Assembly (NCBI GenBank): GCA_964411985.1
Contig: CAYPNF010000006.1
Location: forward strand, 124,001-188,000
Source of the DNA: CAYPNF01 sp964411985
Lineage (GTDB): Bacteria; Verrucomicrobiota; Verrucomicrobiia; Limisphaerales; J093
Reading direction: 5' to 3'
Length of the DNA stretch: 64,000 nucleotides
Made by a program: the position numbers and the translations under genes
Shown here: in pieces, positions 37,092-46,175 of the stretch
How positions within the stretch are numbered: the stretch's first letter is position 1
Layout of the letters: every line of letters starts with the position of its first letter
The notes under the pieces: generated by a model
The model's input: only the letters and a program-made list of their open reading frames with translations
Database searches by the model: none
Told to the model about the DNA's origin: nothing

Positions 37092-37679
37092 CTAGGCCGT
37101 CTTCTTCGCTTTCTCGGAGGCGCCAAAGTGCTGGCTGGCCGCTGCGGCATCCTCCTTGATCGTGGAGAAATTCCCTTCCTCACAACAGTGAACGAAGCCT
37201 TCCGTAACGGCTTTCAACTCTTCCCAGCGCCCTCGAATATTGGCGGCTTCTTTGCGGTTGATTTGATTGTCGCCAGCGGCGATGGCGATGACCGAGAGCA
37301 AGTCAGCGAATTCCTGCACGATCAGGTTCGTGGCGGGAACGAGGTATTCAGGGTGAGGCCAGACCGCCTTCGGGTTCCGAATGAAGAACCCACCGGCTCT
37401 CTCGCAGATCCACTGAACAATACGAGCATCGCCAGTGGACTTGACCAAAGCCTCCAGCCGGTCCAAGGGATTGGTCGCGCCGCTTCCTTCCGTATCCTGC
37501 GGTTCGGCCCACTTGTAGATCAGGGACAAGGAGAGACCCAGATCGGAGGCTATCTGCTTGGCGTTGCCGTCTTGGTAAACGGCGCGCAACAGTTCATGGG
37601 AATGCATGGCAGGGACCCTAGAACGCCGGGTGGCTTTCATCAAGCGGGAACGATTGGATTCGACATGCTGAGTAGCCAC
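37092..37679 (-). CDS. CII/CP76-like helix-turn-helix regulator
   Basis: This 195-residue protein contains NAKQIASDLGLSLSLIYKW, a helix-turn-helix, followed by NPLDRLEALVKSTGDARIV and WICERAGGFFI, which resembles the phage regulatory protein CII (CP76) family. Non-phage relatives occur in verrucomicrobia. It could control the downstream FAD oxidoreductase and GH127-like genes, since its stop and their start are one base apart. No phage genes are near. The start is uncertain: later Met residues at codons 14 and 25 are also possible. Confidence 0.65.
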   Translation of the reverse strand: MATQHVESNRSRLMKATRRSRVPAMHSHELLRAVYQDGNAKQIASDLGLSLSLIYKWAEPQDTEGSGATNPLDRLEALVKSTGDARIVQWICERAGGFFIRNPKAVWPHPEYLVPATNLIVQEFADLLSVIAIAAGDNQINRKEAANIRGRWEELKAVTEGFVHCCEEGNFSTIKEDAAAASQHFGASEKAKKTA

Positions 37680-37707
37680 CCGCCGGATTCTCGGTTAGAG
37701 TTCCTTT

Positions 37708-39108
37708 GTGTCGGATCTCATCCAGCATGTGAGGCAGGGTTTGTTGAGCACCGGGCTCCTGGTCCCCGGCAAGCAAATCATTTTGGCGCTTTCGGGGGGC
37801 CTCGATTCAGTCGTGCTTTCCCATGTTTTCCTCACTCTCGCGAGGGAGCTGGGATGGGGCCTCCTTTTAGCCCATTACAACCACCAATTACGGGGTGAGG
37901 CCAGCGATTCGGACGAGATGTTTGTTCGAGGATTGGCGGAGCGTTGGAAGGTCGGCATCGAGGTGGGTCGCGGCCCGGTTTCCACACTGGCTCTGGAAGC
38001 TGGAATGTCGGTCGAGATGGCCGCACGCGAGTTGCGGCACCAGTTCCTTGCTCAGACTGCCCGTGCGCATTCTGCCACACTCATTGCGTTGGCCCATCAC
38101 GCAGATGACCAGGTTGAGACCTTTTTTGTGAACCTTTTCCGAGGCTCGGGTTCGCGTGGTTTTGCGGGGATGCGGTTGGTCTCACCCTCTCCAGCGGATC
38201 CGACATTGTTTTTGTTACGCCCCTTTCTCCAGGTGCCGCGCAGCGGTATCCAAGCCTATGCTAAGTTGAACCAGCTGGAGTTCCGGCAGGATGAAACGAA
38301 TCATCACGTCACCATTCTCCGAAATCGGATTCGCCAGGAGTTGATTCCCCTGCTCGAAGATCGGTTTCAACCTTGCCTTCGGGAAGTTGTGCTACGCGCC
38401 ATGGAACTCGACGCCGGAATCTCGGATTACATGAGTGACTGCGCGAGGCAGTGGATTCAGGAGTCCCCCGCCGGGCGACCGTTTTCCGGATTGCCCCTCG
38501 CCCTTCAGCGCGCGGTGGTTCGCGAACAGTTATTGCAGCATGGCTACCCCATGAGTTTTGCCCTGATAGAGCGGCTTCGAAACCATCCCGGAAAGGATTA
38601 CGCAGTCCGCGCGGATCAACACATCCAACTCGACTCAAGTGGAAGGCTCCACTTGAACGTACTGATGAAAGCTGATTTCTCACTGGCCTCGTTGGTCGTT
38701 GATCTGTCAGCCAGCGAGGGAAAGGTCGAGTTTCAAGGATGTCTTCTCGAATGGGCGATTCAGCGTATGGGACCCGGAGGTTGGAAAGAATGGAGTTGTT
38801 TGGGAGAAAGTGTGGAAGTGCTTGATGTGGAATCAATTGGATTGAAGATCGAACTGCGACAATGGCGGCCAGGCGACCGATTCCAGCCCTCCGGCATGCG
38901 GAAACCAGCTAAGCTGCAGGACCTTTTCACCAACGCCCGGGTAAAAGCACCGGAGAAGCGGAACCGGGTTCTCGCGACTGGCGCGAACAATGAGATCTTC
39001 TGGGTGGAGGGCCTACGGATCGGAGAGCAGTTCAAGTGTGGACCGAACACGCAGAACGTCCTTGTCTGGCGCTGGAAGCGAGCGCAGGCGGCTGGTTTTG
39101 AACGATGA
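37708..39108 (+). CDS. tilS: tRNA(Ile)-lysidine synthase
   Basis: This enzyme attaches lysine to C34 of the AUA-reading tRNA-Ile with ATP. ILALSGGLDSVVLSHV is the PP-loop, HYNHQLRGEASDSDE and LIALAHHADDQVETFFVNLF are TilS blocks, and RNRIRQELIPLLE follows. The C-terminal domain contains WRPGDRFQPSGM and KLQDLFTNARV, as in full-length TilS. Length is 466 residues. The start is a GTG at 37708; the gene is divergent from the CII-like regulator with 28 bases between. Confidence 0.95.
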   Translation: MSDLIQHVRQGLLSTGLLVPGKQIILALSGGLDSVVLSHVFLTLARELGWGLLLAHYNHQLRGEASDSDEMFVRGLAERWKVGIEVGRGPVSTLALEAGMSVEMAARELRHQFLAQTARAHSATLIALAHHADDQVETFFVNLFRGSGSRGFAGMRLVSPSPADPTLFLLRPFLQVPRSGIQAYAKLNQLEFRQDETNHHVTILRNRIRQELIPLLEDRFQPCLREVVLRAMELDAGISDYMSDCARQWIQESPAGRPFSGLPLALQRAVVREQLLQHGYPMSFALIERLRNHPGKDYAVRADQHIQLDSSGRLHLNVLMKADFSLASLVVDLSASEGKVEFQGCLLEWAIQRMGPGGWKEWSCLGESVEVLDVESIGLKIELRQWRPGDRFQPSGMRKPAKLQDLFTNARVKAPEKRNRVLATGANNEIFWVEGLRIGEQFKCGPNTQNVLVWRWKRAQAAGFER

Positions 39109-39115
39109 TTTTCTC

Positions 39116-39144
39116 TTGCACGGCCTAGTGGTTTTGCGTAAAAT
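39116..39144 (+). promoter_or_regulatory. Putative sigma-70-type promoter of infC
   Basis: TTGCAC at 39116-39121 and TAAAAT at 39139-39144 are separated by 17 bp, close to consensus, and lie about 80 bases before the infC start, just after the tilS stop. Confidence 0.5.
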
Positions 39145-39213
39145 GCTCCCCGTAGTTGAACGCATTCATTGCATAGAGATCGTCATACCGTATTGCATGA
39201 ACAGGCCTAATCC

Positions 39214-39219
39214 AGGAGG
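39214..39219 (+). promoter_or_regulatory. Shine-Dalgarno site deciding the TTG start of infC
   Basis: AGGAGG followed by GCTTGC and then TTG at 39226. There is no ATG in frame nearby, so this site is the main support for a TTG start. Confidence 0.65.
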
Positions 39220-39225
39220 GCTTGC

Positions 39226-39933
39226 TTGAGCCGTCCTTTCCCCCCCCGTAACAACTCCGCTGTCCCTTCGGTCCGAATTAATGGGAAAATCCGTGCCCGC
39301 GAAGTGCGCATCATTGGCCCGGAAGGTCAGCAGATCGGCATTCTTCCCCTTCATGAGGCTATCAGTTTGGCCCGCGCAAAAGGGATGGATCTTGTCGAAG
39401 TAGCTCCCAACGCCACGCCTCCGGTCTGCCGGATCGTCGATTTTGGCAAATATCGCTACGAACAGTCCAAGAAAGAGAAGGAGTCGAAGAAGCATCAGCA
39501 TGCCAATCGAGTGAAGGAAATTCAGTTGAGCGCCTCCATTGATGAGCACGATTTCGAGGTCAAGCTGGCGCATACCATCGATTTCCTTTGCGATGACATG
39601 AAGGTCAAGGTGAGTCTCCGTTTTCGCGGACGCGAGATGATGCACCAAGAGTTTGGAAAACGGGTCGTAGATGATTTGATCAAACAGGTTGCTCCTTATG
39701 GACATCCCGATTCCCCGCCGAAACTGGTTGGCAGGGGGTTGAACGTCATGCTCAGCCCGCTCCCCAGGAACAAGCGTGCCAAGAACCCTCACGGCGAGGG
39801 AACTCTTCCCGCATCGGAATCGGGCACCAGGCCGGGGATAGTGCAAGAACCAGCGCGGCCCCAAGCTGAGCAAACCCAGACCCCGCAGTTTGCGAACAGC
39901 CCCTTCGAACAGCTCGCAGAGCGGCAGTTCTAG
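39226..39933 (+). CDS. infC: Translation initiation factor IF-3
   Basis: IF-3 binds the 30S subunit and checks start-codon pairing. The N-domain has VRINGKIRAREVRIIG and AISLARAKGMDLVEVAP, and the linker/C-domain has RIVDFGKYRYEQSKKEKE, VKEIQLSASIDEHDFE and VSLRFRGREM. The first ~170 residues cover the whole factor; the remaining ~60 are a Pro/Gln-rich tail not found in E. coli IF-3. The start codon is TTG, consistent with the habit of infC of using rare starts that IF-3 itself discriminates against. rpmI and rplT, its usual partners, do not follow. Confidence 0.95.
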   Translation: MSRPFPPRNNSAVPSVRINGKIRAREVRIIGPEGQQIGILPLHEAISLARAKGMDLVEVAPNATPPVCRIVDFGKYRYEQSKKEKESKKHQHANRVKEIQLSASIDEHDFEVKLAHTIDFLCDDMKVKVSLRFRGREMMHQEFGKRVVDDLIKQVAPYGHPDSPPKLVGRGLNVMLSPLPRNKRAKNPHGEGTLPASESGTRPGIVQEPARPQAEQTQTPQFANSPFEQLAERQF

Positions 39934-39954
39934 CTATTCTGTGCATTTTCGCCA

Positions 39955-39988
39955 GAGGGACGCGCTTTCGAGCGCGTCCCTTCGTTTT
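39955..39988 (+). terminator. Hairpin terminator after infC
   Basis: A perfect 10-bp stem, GGGACGCGCT paired with AGCGCGTCCC, closed by a TTCG tetraloop, extends by an A-T and a G-T pair and is followed by TTCGTTTT. The short T run makes termination likely but not certain. Confidence 0.7.
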
Positions 39989-40091
39989 GGGGTTGACCTC
40001 CCCAGACCGCTCTTGACATGCGAGGGACAGGCACGAGAGTGGGGGGAGACGTCGTTGAAGCCGCAATAGGCGCCGATTCGTCGGAATCTCC

Positions 40092-41684
40092 ATGACTCAC
40101 TTTATAACAGCAAATACCTCGAGCGCAGTGCTTACGCCTGAGGAGTTTCAGCGCCAGCTACAGAACTTGATGAAACAGCATCTTCCCGGAGGGGCGTTTC
40201 CGGGGATGGGGGCGCAAACGACGCCTCAGGCCTCAGCTGCAGCGGAGGAGGCGAAAAGGGAGGGGCCGGAGTTCCACTTCGACAAGAAGCCAAGAGAGGT
40301 CAAAACCTACCTTGACCGGTTCGTGATTCGGCAGGACGAAGCCAAGAAGGTGCTGAGCGTTGCCTTGTGTGATCACTATCATCACGTCCGTTTGGCGATC
40401 GAGGGCAAAGCACAGCCTAATTATGCCAAACAGAACGTCATTTTGGTCGGTCCTACCGGAGTTGGGAAAACTTATCTGATTCGAAGCATCGCCGATCTCA
40501 TTGGGGTTCCTTTCGTGAAAGGAGATGCGACGAAGTTCTCTGAGACTGGGTATGTGGGAGGGGATGTGGAAGACCTCGTGCGGGAGTTGCTCCGACGAGC
40601 CAATAATGACGCCACGCGAGCCGAGTATGGTATCATCTACATCGATGAGATCGACAAGATTACAGCCGCTTCGAGTGTTCAGGGACGGGACGTGAGTGGA
40701 CGGGGAGTGCAAACGAACTTGCTCAAGCTCATGGAGGAAACCGAGGTGCCTGCGCGTTCCCCCAACGACATTGCGGGGCAGCTGCAGGCCATGTTGGAGA
40801 TGTCTCAAAGGGGCAAAAAGGCGCCCCAATCCATTAACACGAAGCACATCCTGTTCATTGTGAGTGGCGCATTCACCGGACTTGAAAAAGTGATTCGTCG
40901 GAGAATGCGTGAGGCAACCATCGGCTTTGCCGCCAAGGACCGTACGGTGGAGACCGATGCCGAGGTGCTCGCCCACGCCGAGACCAGGGACTTCATCGAG
41001 TTTGGGTTCGAGCCGGAGTTCATCGGGCGCCTGCCTGTGCGAGTCTACTGCCATCCGCTCTCGGTGGAGGATCTTTTCAACATTCTGAAGAACTCGGAGG
41101 GGAGTATTATTCGCCAGTACGAGCAGACTTTCGCGGCCTACGGGATCGAGGTGCTTTTTCAGGATGATGGTTTGCGGCGGATCGCCGAGATGGCGGAGGC
41201 TGAACAGACGGGGGCGAGGGGATTGATGACGGTTTGTGAGGGGGTATTCCGCGAATTCAAGTATGAGCTTCCCTCCACGGCCGTGAAACGGTTCGTGGTT
41301 ACCCGGGCCGTGGTAGAGGATCCGCTGGCTGCTTTGCGCCAGCTGCTCGCCGAACACCAGAGCCAGGAGCGACAGGTGATGCGGCAGTTGGTGCACGACT
41401 TTGCACGGCGCTTCGCCCAGGACCACAAGCTCGCCATCCGCTTTACGGAGGAGGCAGCAGATGGACTGGTGGAACTTGCTCTGGACGCGGGGCGTCCGGT
41501 GCGTGAGTACTGCGCTGAGAGATTCAAGAACCTGCATTTTGGCCTGCGTTTGATTGTCGGGGAGCACAGCGAAATCGAATTTGTCATTGACCCGGAAGTA
41601 GTGAAGAATCCTGACAAGGTACTGAGTGAACGAATTGTGGCGCAGTATCCGCGAGAACATACCCGTGGGGGCGCTGGGGAGTGA
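40092..41684 (+). CDS. ClpX-like AAA+ unfoldase without zinc domain
   Basis: The 530-residue protein has ClpX-type motifs: Walker A GPTGVGKT (120-127), pore loop GYVG (153-156), Walker B IIYIDEID (181-188), an IGF tripeptide (277-279) where ClpX docks ClpP, and GFEPEFIGRLPV (305-316) with the arginine finger. The N-terminal four-Cys zinc domain is missing; residues 1-65 are instead Gln/Ala-rich and lack cysteines. After the normal lid (355-395, TGARGLM) there is a second lid-like segment (FTEEAADGLVELALDAG, 451-485), giving an extra ~110 residues. It is probably a paralogue of housekeeping ClpX; substrate and peptidase partner are unknown. Confidence 0.8.
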   Translation: MTHFITANTSSAVLTPEEFQRQLQNLMKQHLPGGAFPGMGAQTTPQASAAAEEAKREGPEFHFDKKPREVKTYLDRFVIRQDEAKKVLSVALCDHYHHVRLAIEGKAQPNYAKQNVILVGPTGVGKTYLIRSIADLIGVPFVKGDATKFSETGYVGGDVEDLVRELLRRANNDATRAEYGIIYIDEIDKITAASSVQGRDVSGRGVQTNLLKLMEETEVPARSPNDIAGQLQAMLEMSQRGKKAPQSINTKHILFIVSGAFTGLEKVIRRRMREATIGFAAKDRTVETDAEVLAHAETRDFIEFGFEPEFIGRLPVRVYCHPLSVEDLFNILKNSEGSIIRQYEQTFAAYGIEVLFQDDGLRRIAEMAEAEQTGARGLMTVCEGVFREFKYELPSTAVKRFVVTRAVVEDPLAALRQLLAEHQSQERQVMRQLVHDFARRFAQDHKLAIRFTEEAADGLVELALDAGRPVREYCAERFKNLHFGLRLIVGEHSEIEFVIDPEVVKNPDKVLSERIVAQYPREHTRGGAGE

Positions 41685-41717
41685 CCTCCCCTACGAAAGC
41701 AAGAAAGACCATTCCTG

Positions 41718-42929
41718 ATGTCCAACAACTTTATCTCCGACCCGAAACGCCCGGTGCCCGCTCGCGAGTGGAATCAGCGACCAGACCAGCTCAGCAAAAG
41801 GGAAGTGACCTTGGCTGCGCAGATCGTCGCGGAGGCTTCCAGGGACACCCCGGCTGACTCGGTGTTGCGACGGGTATTCAAAGGAGAACGGGAGCTCTCT
41901 CGAGAGTCCAGTGGCAGGATTGCGAGGGCGGTCTTTGCGCGATATCGTTGGCAGTCGTGGATTGACGCCAATCTGCGGCTTCCGGCGCAGTTGCAGGAAG
42001 CGTGGAGGTTGGCACGTGAATACGCCGACAGCCCCTCCATGTTCCCTGATCAGGAGCTCATGGAGAAGGCGGTGCCTTCCTGGATCGGCGAGCAGGTTGC
42101 CGTGTCTCCTGTCTGGGTCCGCTGTCTCCAATCCGAGCCCAAAATCTGGCTTCGAGCGCGCACCGGCAAGGGCCAGGCCCTTGCGTTGGCGCTGGGGAAC
42201 GCTCAGGCGGCGGGGGAGGGGCGTTTGGCGGATGCGCTGCTTTACAGTGGCCAGCAGGACCTTTTTCGGACGCCTGAGTTTCACTCCGGGGAATTTGAGA
42301 TCCAGGATATCCACAGCCAAGCTGTCAGCTGGATCGCCTCCCCTGCTGCGGGGGAGACGTGGTGGGATGCCTGTGCGGGTGAAGGGGGGAAGACCTTGCA
42401 TTTTTCCGAGTTGATGCAAAACAAAGGCCTGATCTGGGCCAGTGATCGTTCCGTGCGGCGTCTCACACGCCTTCGTCAGCGTGCTGCCCGGGCCCAAGCC
42501 TTCAACTATCGTGTGGTGGAATGGGAAGGGGGGCCAAAACCTCCCACGAAGACCCGATTTGACGGTGTCTTGGTCGATGCTCCCTGCAGCAATGTGGGGA
42601 CTTGGCAACGGAATCCGCACGCGCGATGGACTTTGGACAAGAAGGATGTTGAGGAATTGGCTGAGATCCAATTGCGACTCATGCAGGCCGCTGGCGGAAG
42701 CGTGAAGCCGGGAGGGCGATTGATCTACTCAGTGTGCACTTTAACTCGGGCTGAGACCGTGGAGTTGATCGAGCGCTTTCTGGCCAATCGACCCGATTTT
42801 CGCCCGTTGCCGGTCCGGAACCCATTTGCGGAGTCAGCCCCTCCCCAAGCTCAGCATAGCTTTTGGCCTCAGGAGAGAGACGGCAACGGGATGTTCATCG
42901 CCAGTTTGCAGAAGATCGCTGCGGGATGA
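41718..42929 (+). CDS. RsmB/NOP2-family RNA (cytosine-C5) methyltransferase
   Basis: The C-terminal SAM-dependent domain has WWDACAGEGGKTLHFSE (motif I), VLVDAPCSNVGTWQRNPH (motif IV with Cys) and LIYSVCTLTRAE (motif VI with the catalytic Cys), as in RsmB and relatives that make 5-methylcytosine in rRNA or tRNA. The N-terminal ~200 residues contain an RsmB-like helical and possible RNA-binding region. At 403 residues it is slightly shorter than E. coli RsmB (429). Which RNA position it modifies is not determinable. It is 33 bases after the ClpX-like gene. Confidence 0.85.
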   Translation: MSNNFISDPKRPVPAREWNQRPDQLSKREVTLAAQIVAEASRDTPADSVLRRVFKGERELSRESSGRIARAVFARYRWQSWIDANLRLPAQLQEAWRLAREYADSPSMFPDQELMEKAVPSWIGEQVAVSPVWVRCLQSEPKIWLRARTGKGQALALALGNAQAAGEGRLADALLYSGQQDLFRTPEFHSGEFEIQDIHSQAVSWIASPAAGETWWDACAGEGGKTLHFSELMQNKGLIWASDRSVRRLTRLRQRAARAQAFNYRVVEWEGGPKPPTKTRFDGVLVDAPCSNVGTWQRNPHARWTLDKKDVEELAEIQLRLMQAAGGSVKPGGRLIYSVCTLTRAETVELIERFLANRPDFRPLPVRNPFAESAPPQAQHSFWPQERDGNGMFIASLQKIAAG

Positions 42930-42968
42930 CCAAGAGGGTTCTGTGGGCCTTGGAGATTGCGGTGAATT

Positions 42969-45900
42969 ATGGCGCTTGAGTTGAACCAGGCTCTCTTGGG
43001 GAGGATTGCCGGATGGAATGTCGTGAAGGAGGCAAAGGGCTTGGTGCAGGCTGGTCGGGTCCAGACCTCGGAGTGGAACCCCCCCCTGCTGCGGGGTGCG
43101 GTTCAGGGAGGCGAAGGGCTTCTCCACTGTGGTTTGCGCATCGTGGACCCGGTGAACGTGGATAACCTCTGCTCATGCCGGCAATCCAGGCGCGACGGGA
43201 CGATTTGTGCCCACTCCGTGGCGGTGGGTCTGCACTGGCTGAAGATCGGAGTCGTGCAGGAAACTGCGAGTCCGGTGAAGGCTCCTCAGGCAGAGACTCA
43301 GCGGGCTGGCGGATCGGAGCCGAAGAAGGCTTCGGGCTGTCGGGTGCGACTCGCGGGTTCTGCGGAGGAAGGCGAGGAAGCCGAACTTCATCTGATTTTC
43401 CCCCCTGGGATGGAGGTTGCCCTCAGCAAGGGGCGCATTGCTGTGGCTGTTGAGTTGGAAACCTCTGCTTGGAGGCGTCCCTTGAACGCGGTTTCTCCCG
43501 ATAGCGTCCTGCGCTTCTCCTCCATGGATGCAGCGGTGTTCAGCGAGTTGGTCAGCCTGGCGCAAGGTGAACTGCCGGCGCTGCTCGTGTTGAACGAGAG
43601 CCAATTCGCCGGTCTATTGGATACCCTGATCGGCCATCCGAACCTGACTCTCGGAAAGAGGGAACCGCTTCGAGTGAAAGCAGAGAGCCCAAAGCTGGGC
43701 CTTGAAATATCGATGCTCCCTTCTGGGAGCCTCCGTGTTGGCCTCGAGAAGCCTCTGACAGCTGGGAAAATGATCCGTGGGAAACGCCATTGGCTTCTCC
43801 AGGAGAGTGTGATCTGTCAGTTGCCAGGATTCGAAACGTGTCCCGATTTCCTGGCTGGAGCGATCGAGATAAGGCGGGAGTGGGTGCCGGATTTTCTGAT
43901 TCAGGCCCTTCCCATGCTCCGGAACGCCTGGGCAGTGAAGATGGATTTTTCAGAAGAAACGCTGGAATACGGCACGGTGCCTCCGGCGTTTCGATTGGAG
44001 CTCTCAGGCGGGTTGGCAAGGCTCGACGCTAAGTTGACTTGCGCTTACGGTCAGATCGGGTTGGTACCCGGGGAAACCGATGCTTCCGTCGGGCGCTGGT
44101 TGCCGGATCCCTCGAATCCCCTTCGCTACTCTTTGCGCAGTGTGGATGAAGAGCGGAGAGCACTAGCCCGGCTAGCGAATGCGGGCTTCGTCCAGGCGGG
44201 GGGAGGCGGCCAACTTCGGCTGACGGGCGAAGACTCGGTCCTCCAATACTTCGCTCGGCACCATCCGCGACTTTCTCGCGAATGGACGGTAACCATGGAA
44301 GAACGGTTGGAGCGTTCGACTTCAAACAAACTGGACAGGATCGAACCTTCCTTCCAGGTATCGGCTTCAGGGGAGCGGTGGCTGGAACTAGATGTCGGTT
44401 ATGTGACTACGGGCGGAGACAGAATCGATCCTCTCGAACTGCAGCGACTGCTCAGAAGCGGGCGAAGTCATGCCCGGCTGAAGAATGGCAAGATCGGGCT
44501 CCTGGATACGGAGGCCTTTGAGGATTTTCAGGAAGTTCTGCGCGACTGCGAACCGCAACAAACGGGAGGCGCCTACCGGATCGCTCAGCAGTATGCGCCG
44601 TTTCTGCAGGGATCCATCCAGGAGCAAGCTTGGACTCGTCTGCAAGCCGCCCCAGGCTGGGTTCCTCAACGTAGTGACTCGCGCAAGTTTTCTCCTCAAC
44701 TCGGGAGTTTGGAGCAGATTCTCCGGGACTATCAGAAGGAGGGGGTGAGTTGGCTTGGGTTCCTTCGTTACCATGGTTTTGGCGGGGTTTTGGCCGACGA
44801 GATGGGCTTGGGAAAGACGATTCAAACGCTGGCGTTCCTCCGTGCGATCAAGCCTGCCCCTCGATGTGGGGAGTTAACGGGCGATGGGGAGCGTCAGGCA
44901 GCCAGGCCATCGCTCGTGGTTTGTCCCACAAGCCTGGTTTCCAACTGGCTTGCTGAGGCCGCCAGGTTCACCCCTGAGTTACGTTCTGTCGCTCTGGTTG
45001 GATCGGACAGGGCTGACTTGTTCCCGAGGCTGTCGGAGTTCGACCTCTTGGTGACGAGCTATGCCCTCCTGCGGCGCGATGCGGATGACTATCGCGATTG
45101 CCAGTTCGACCTGCTCGTTCTGGATGAAGCCCAGCACATCAAGAATCGGCAGAGCCAAAACGCGCAATCGGCCAAGAGCCTAAGAGCCATGCAGCGGTTG
45201 GTTTTGACCGGAACTCCGATGGAGAATTCAGTGCTCGATCTCTGGTCCGTCTTCGATTTCTTGATGCCTGGCTATCTGGGTGCAGCGCGCGACTTTCGAG
45301 AACGCTACGAGATTCCCATCAGCCGTGATGGCGATCGCAACTGCCAGAACCGCCTTACGCGCAAAGTCCGCCCCTTTGTTTTACGTCGCCTCAAGCGAGA
45401 TGTGGCCAAGGAGTTGCCGCCTCGCATTGAGAAGAGCCTGCTGTGTGATCTCACTCCCGAGCAAGCCCAGGTATACCAGCAGGTCCTGCAGGCGGGACGC
45501 GAGGAGGTGGAGACTTCCATCGGCCAGAAGGGGTTGAGCGGCAGCCGCATGGTGGTCCTGACGACACTCCTTCGACTCCGTCAGGTCTGTTGCGATCTAC
45601 GCTTGCTTTCGTTGCCGGAAAAAGAAGGCTGGTCGCCTTCGGGGAAGATGTTGGTTTTCGAAGAGCTGCTGGAAGAAATCCAGGATGGCGGGCACCGCGT
45701 GCTGGTTTTTAGCCAGTTCGTCAGCATGCTGACGATTCTTCGGCAACGGCTTTCGGAACTTCAGGTGCCACTCTGTTATCTGGATGGTTCGACGGTGGAT
45801 CGCGCTGCGGAGGTGGCCCGTTTCCAGAAAGATTCCGACATCCCGGCATTCCTTATCAGCTTGAAAGCGGGAGGAACTGGATTGAACCTGACCGGTGCCG

Positions 45901-46148
45901 ACACAGTGGTGCATTTCGATCCGTGGTGGAACCCTGCGGTGGAGAGTCAGGCGACGGACCGGGCTCATCGGATTGGGCAGAGCCGAGTGGTTACGAGCTA
46001 CAAACTCATCGCGCGTGGTACCATCGAGGAGAAAATCGTGCGGCTTCAGGAGAGGAAGAAGAAGGTGTTGGCACAGGTGTTGGGGGAAGAAGCCGGCTTT
46101 TCCGAGGCACTCGATTGGGAAGAGATCCAGGAACTGCTTCGAGACTGA
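42969..46148 (+). CDS. SWIM-zinc-finger SNF2-family helicase
   Basis: Residues about 66-90 form a SWIM zinc finger (LCSCRQSRRDGTICAHSVAV, CxC...CxH). After a long middle region, residues about 585-1055 are a complete SNF2/RapA-type translocase: DEMGLGKTIQTLAFL (Walker A), VVCPTSLVSNW, LLVLDEAQHIKN (DEAQ box), LTGTPMENS, then in the second lobe VFSQFVSML, LISLKAGGTGLNLTGAD and DRAHRIGQSR. It translocates on duplex DNA with ATP and may remodel protein-DNA complexes such as RNA polymerase. Bacterial SWIM-SNF2 proteins are widespread and mostly uncharacterised. It starts 39 bases after the methyltransferase gene. Confidence 0.9.
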   Translation: MALELNQALLGRIAGWNVVKEAKGLVQAGRVQTSEWNPPLLRGAVQGGEGLLHCGLRIVDPVNVDNLCSCRQSRRDGTICAHSVAVGLHWLKIGVVQETASPVKAPQAETQRAGGSEPKKASGCRVRLAGSAEEGEEAELHLIFPPGMEVALSKGRIAVAVELETSAWRRPLNAVSPDSVLRFSSMDAAVFSELVSLAQGELPALLVLNESQFAGLLDTLIGHPNLTLGKREPLRVKAESPKLGLEISMLPSGSLRVGLEKPLTAGKMIRGKRHWLLQESVICQLPGFETCPDFLAGAIEIRREWVPDFLIQALPMLRNAWAVKMDFSEETLEYGTVPPAFRLELSGGLARLDAKLTCAYGQIGLVPGETDASVGRWLPDPSNPLRYSLRSVDEERRALARLANAGFVQAGGGGQLRLTGEDSVLQYFARHHPRLSREWTVTMEERLERSTSNKLDRIEPSFQVSASGERWLELDVGYVTTGGDRIDPLELQRLLRSGRSHARLKNGKIGLLDTEAFEDFQEVLRDCEPQQTGGAYRIAQQYAPFLQGSIQEQAWTRLQAAPGWVPQRSDSRKFSPQLGSLEQILRDYQKEGVSWLGFLRYHGFGGVLADEMGLGKTIQTLAFLRAIKPAPRCGELTGDGERQAARPSLVVCPTSLVSNWLAEAARFTPELRSVALVGSDRADLFPRLSEFDLLVTSYALLRRDADDYRDCQFDLLVLDEAQHIKNRQSQNAQSAKSLRAMQRLVLTGTPMENSVLDLWSVFDFLMPGYLGAARDFRERYEIPISRDGDRNCQNRLTRKVRPFVLRRLKRDVAKELPPRIEKSLLCDLTPEQAQVYQQVLQAGREEVETSIGQKGLSGSRMVVLTTLLRLRQVCCDLRLLSLPEKEGWSPSGKMLVFEELLEEIQDGGHRVLVFSQFVSMLTILRQRLSELQVPLCYLDGSTVDRAAEVARFQKDSDIPAFLISLKAGGTGLNLTGADTVVHFDPWWNPAVESQATDRAHRIGQSRVVTSYKLIARGTIEEKIVRLQERKKKVLAQVLGEEAGFSEALDWEEIQELLRD

Positions 46149-46175
46149 ACCGCCTCCCTACGCTCCCAAGTTGCT

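Noticed and set aside
37092..37679. Possible prophage remnant because of the CII-like regulator
   Set aside because: No integrase, structural phage gene or attachment-site repeat is nearby, and the gene is tightly joined to a carbohydrate operon.
40233..41660. 475-codon open frame on the reverse strand
   Set aside because: It lies wholly antisense to the ClpX-like gene, whose motifs are unambiguous; the antisense translation has no recognisable domain and is rich in His, Arg and Leu, as expected for a shadow frame in GC-rich DNA.
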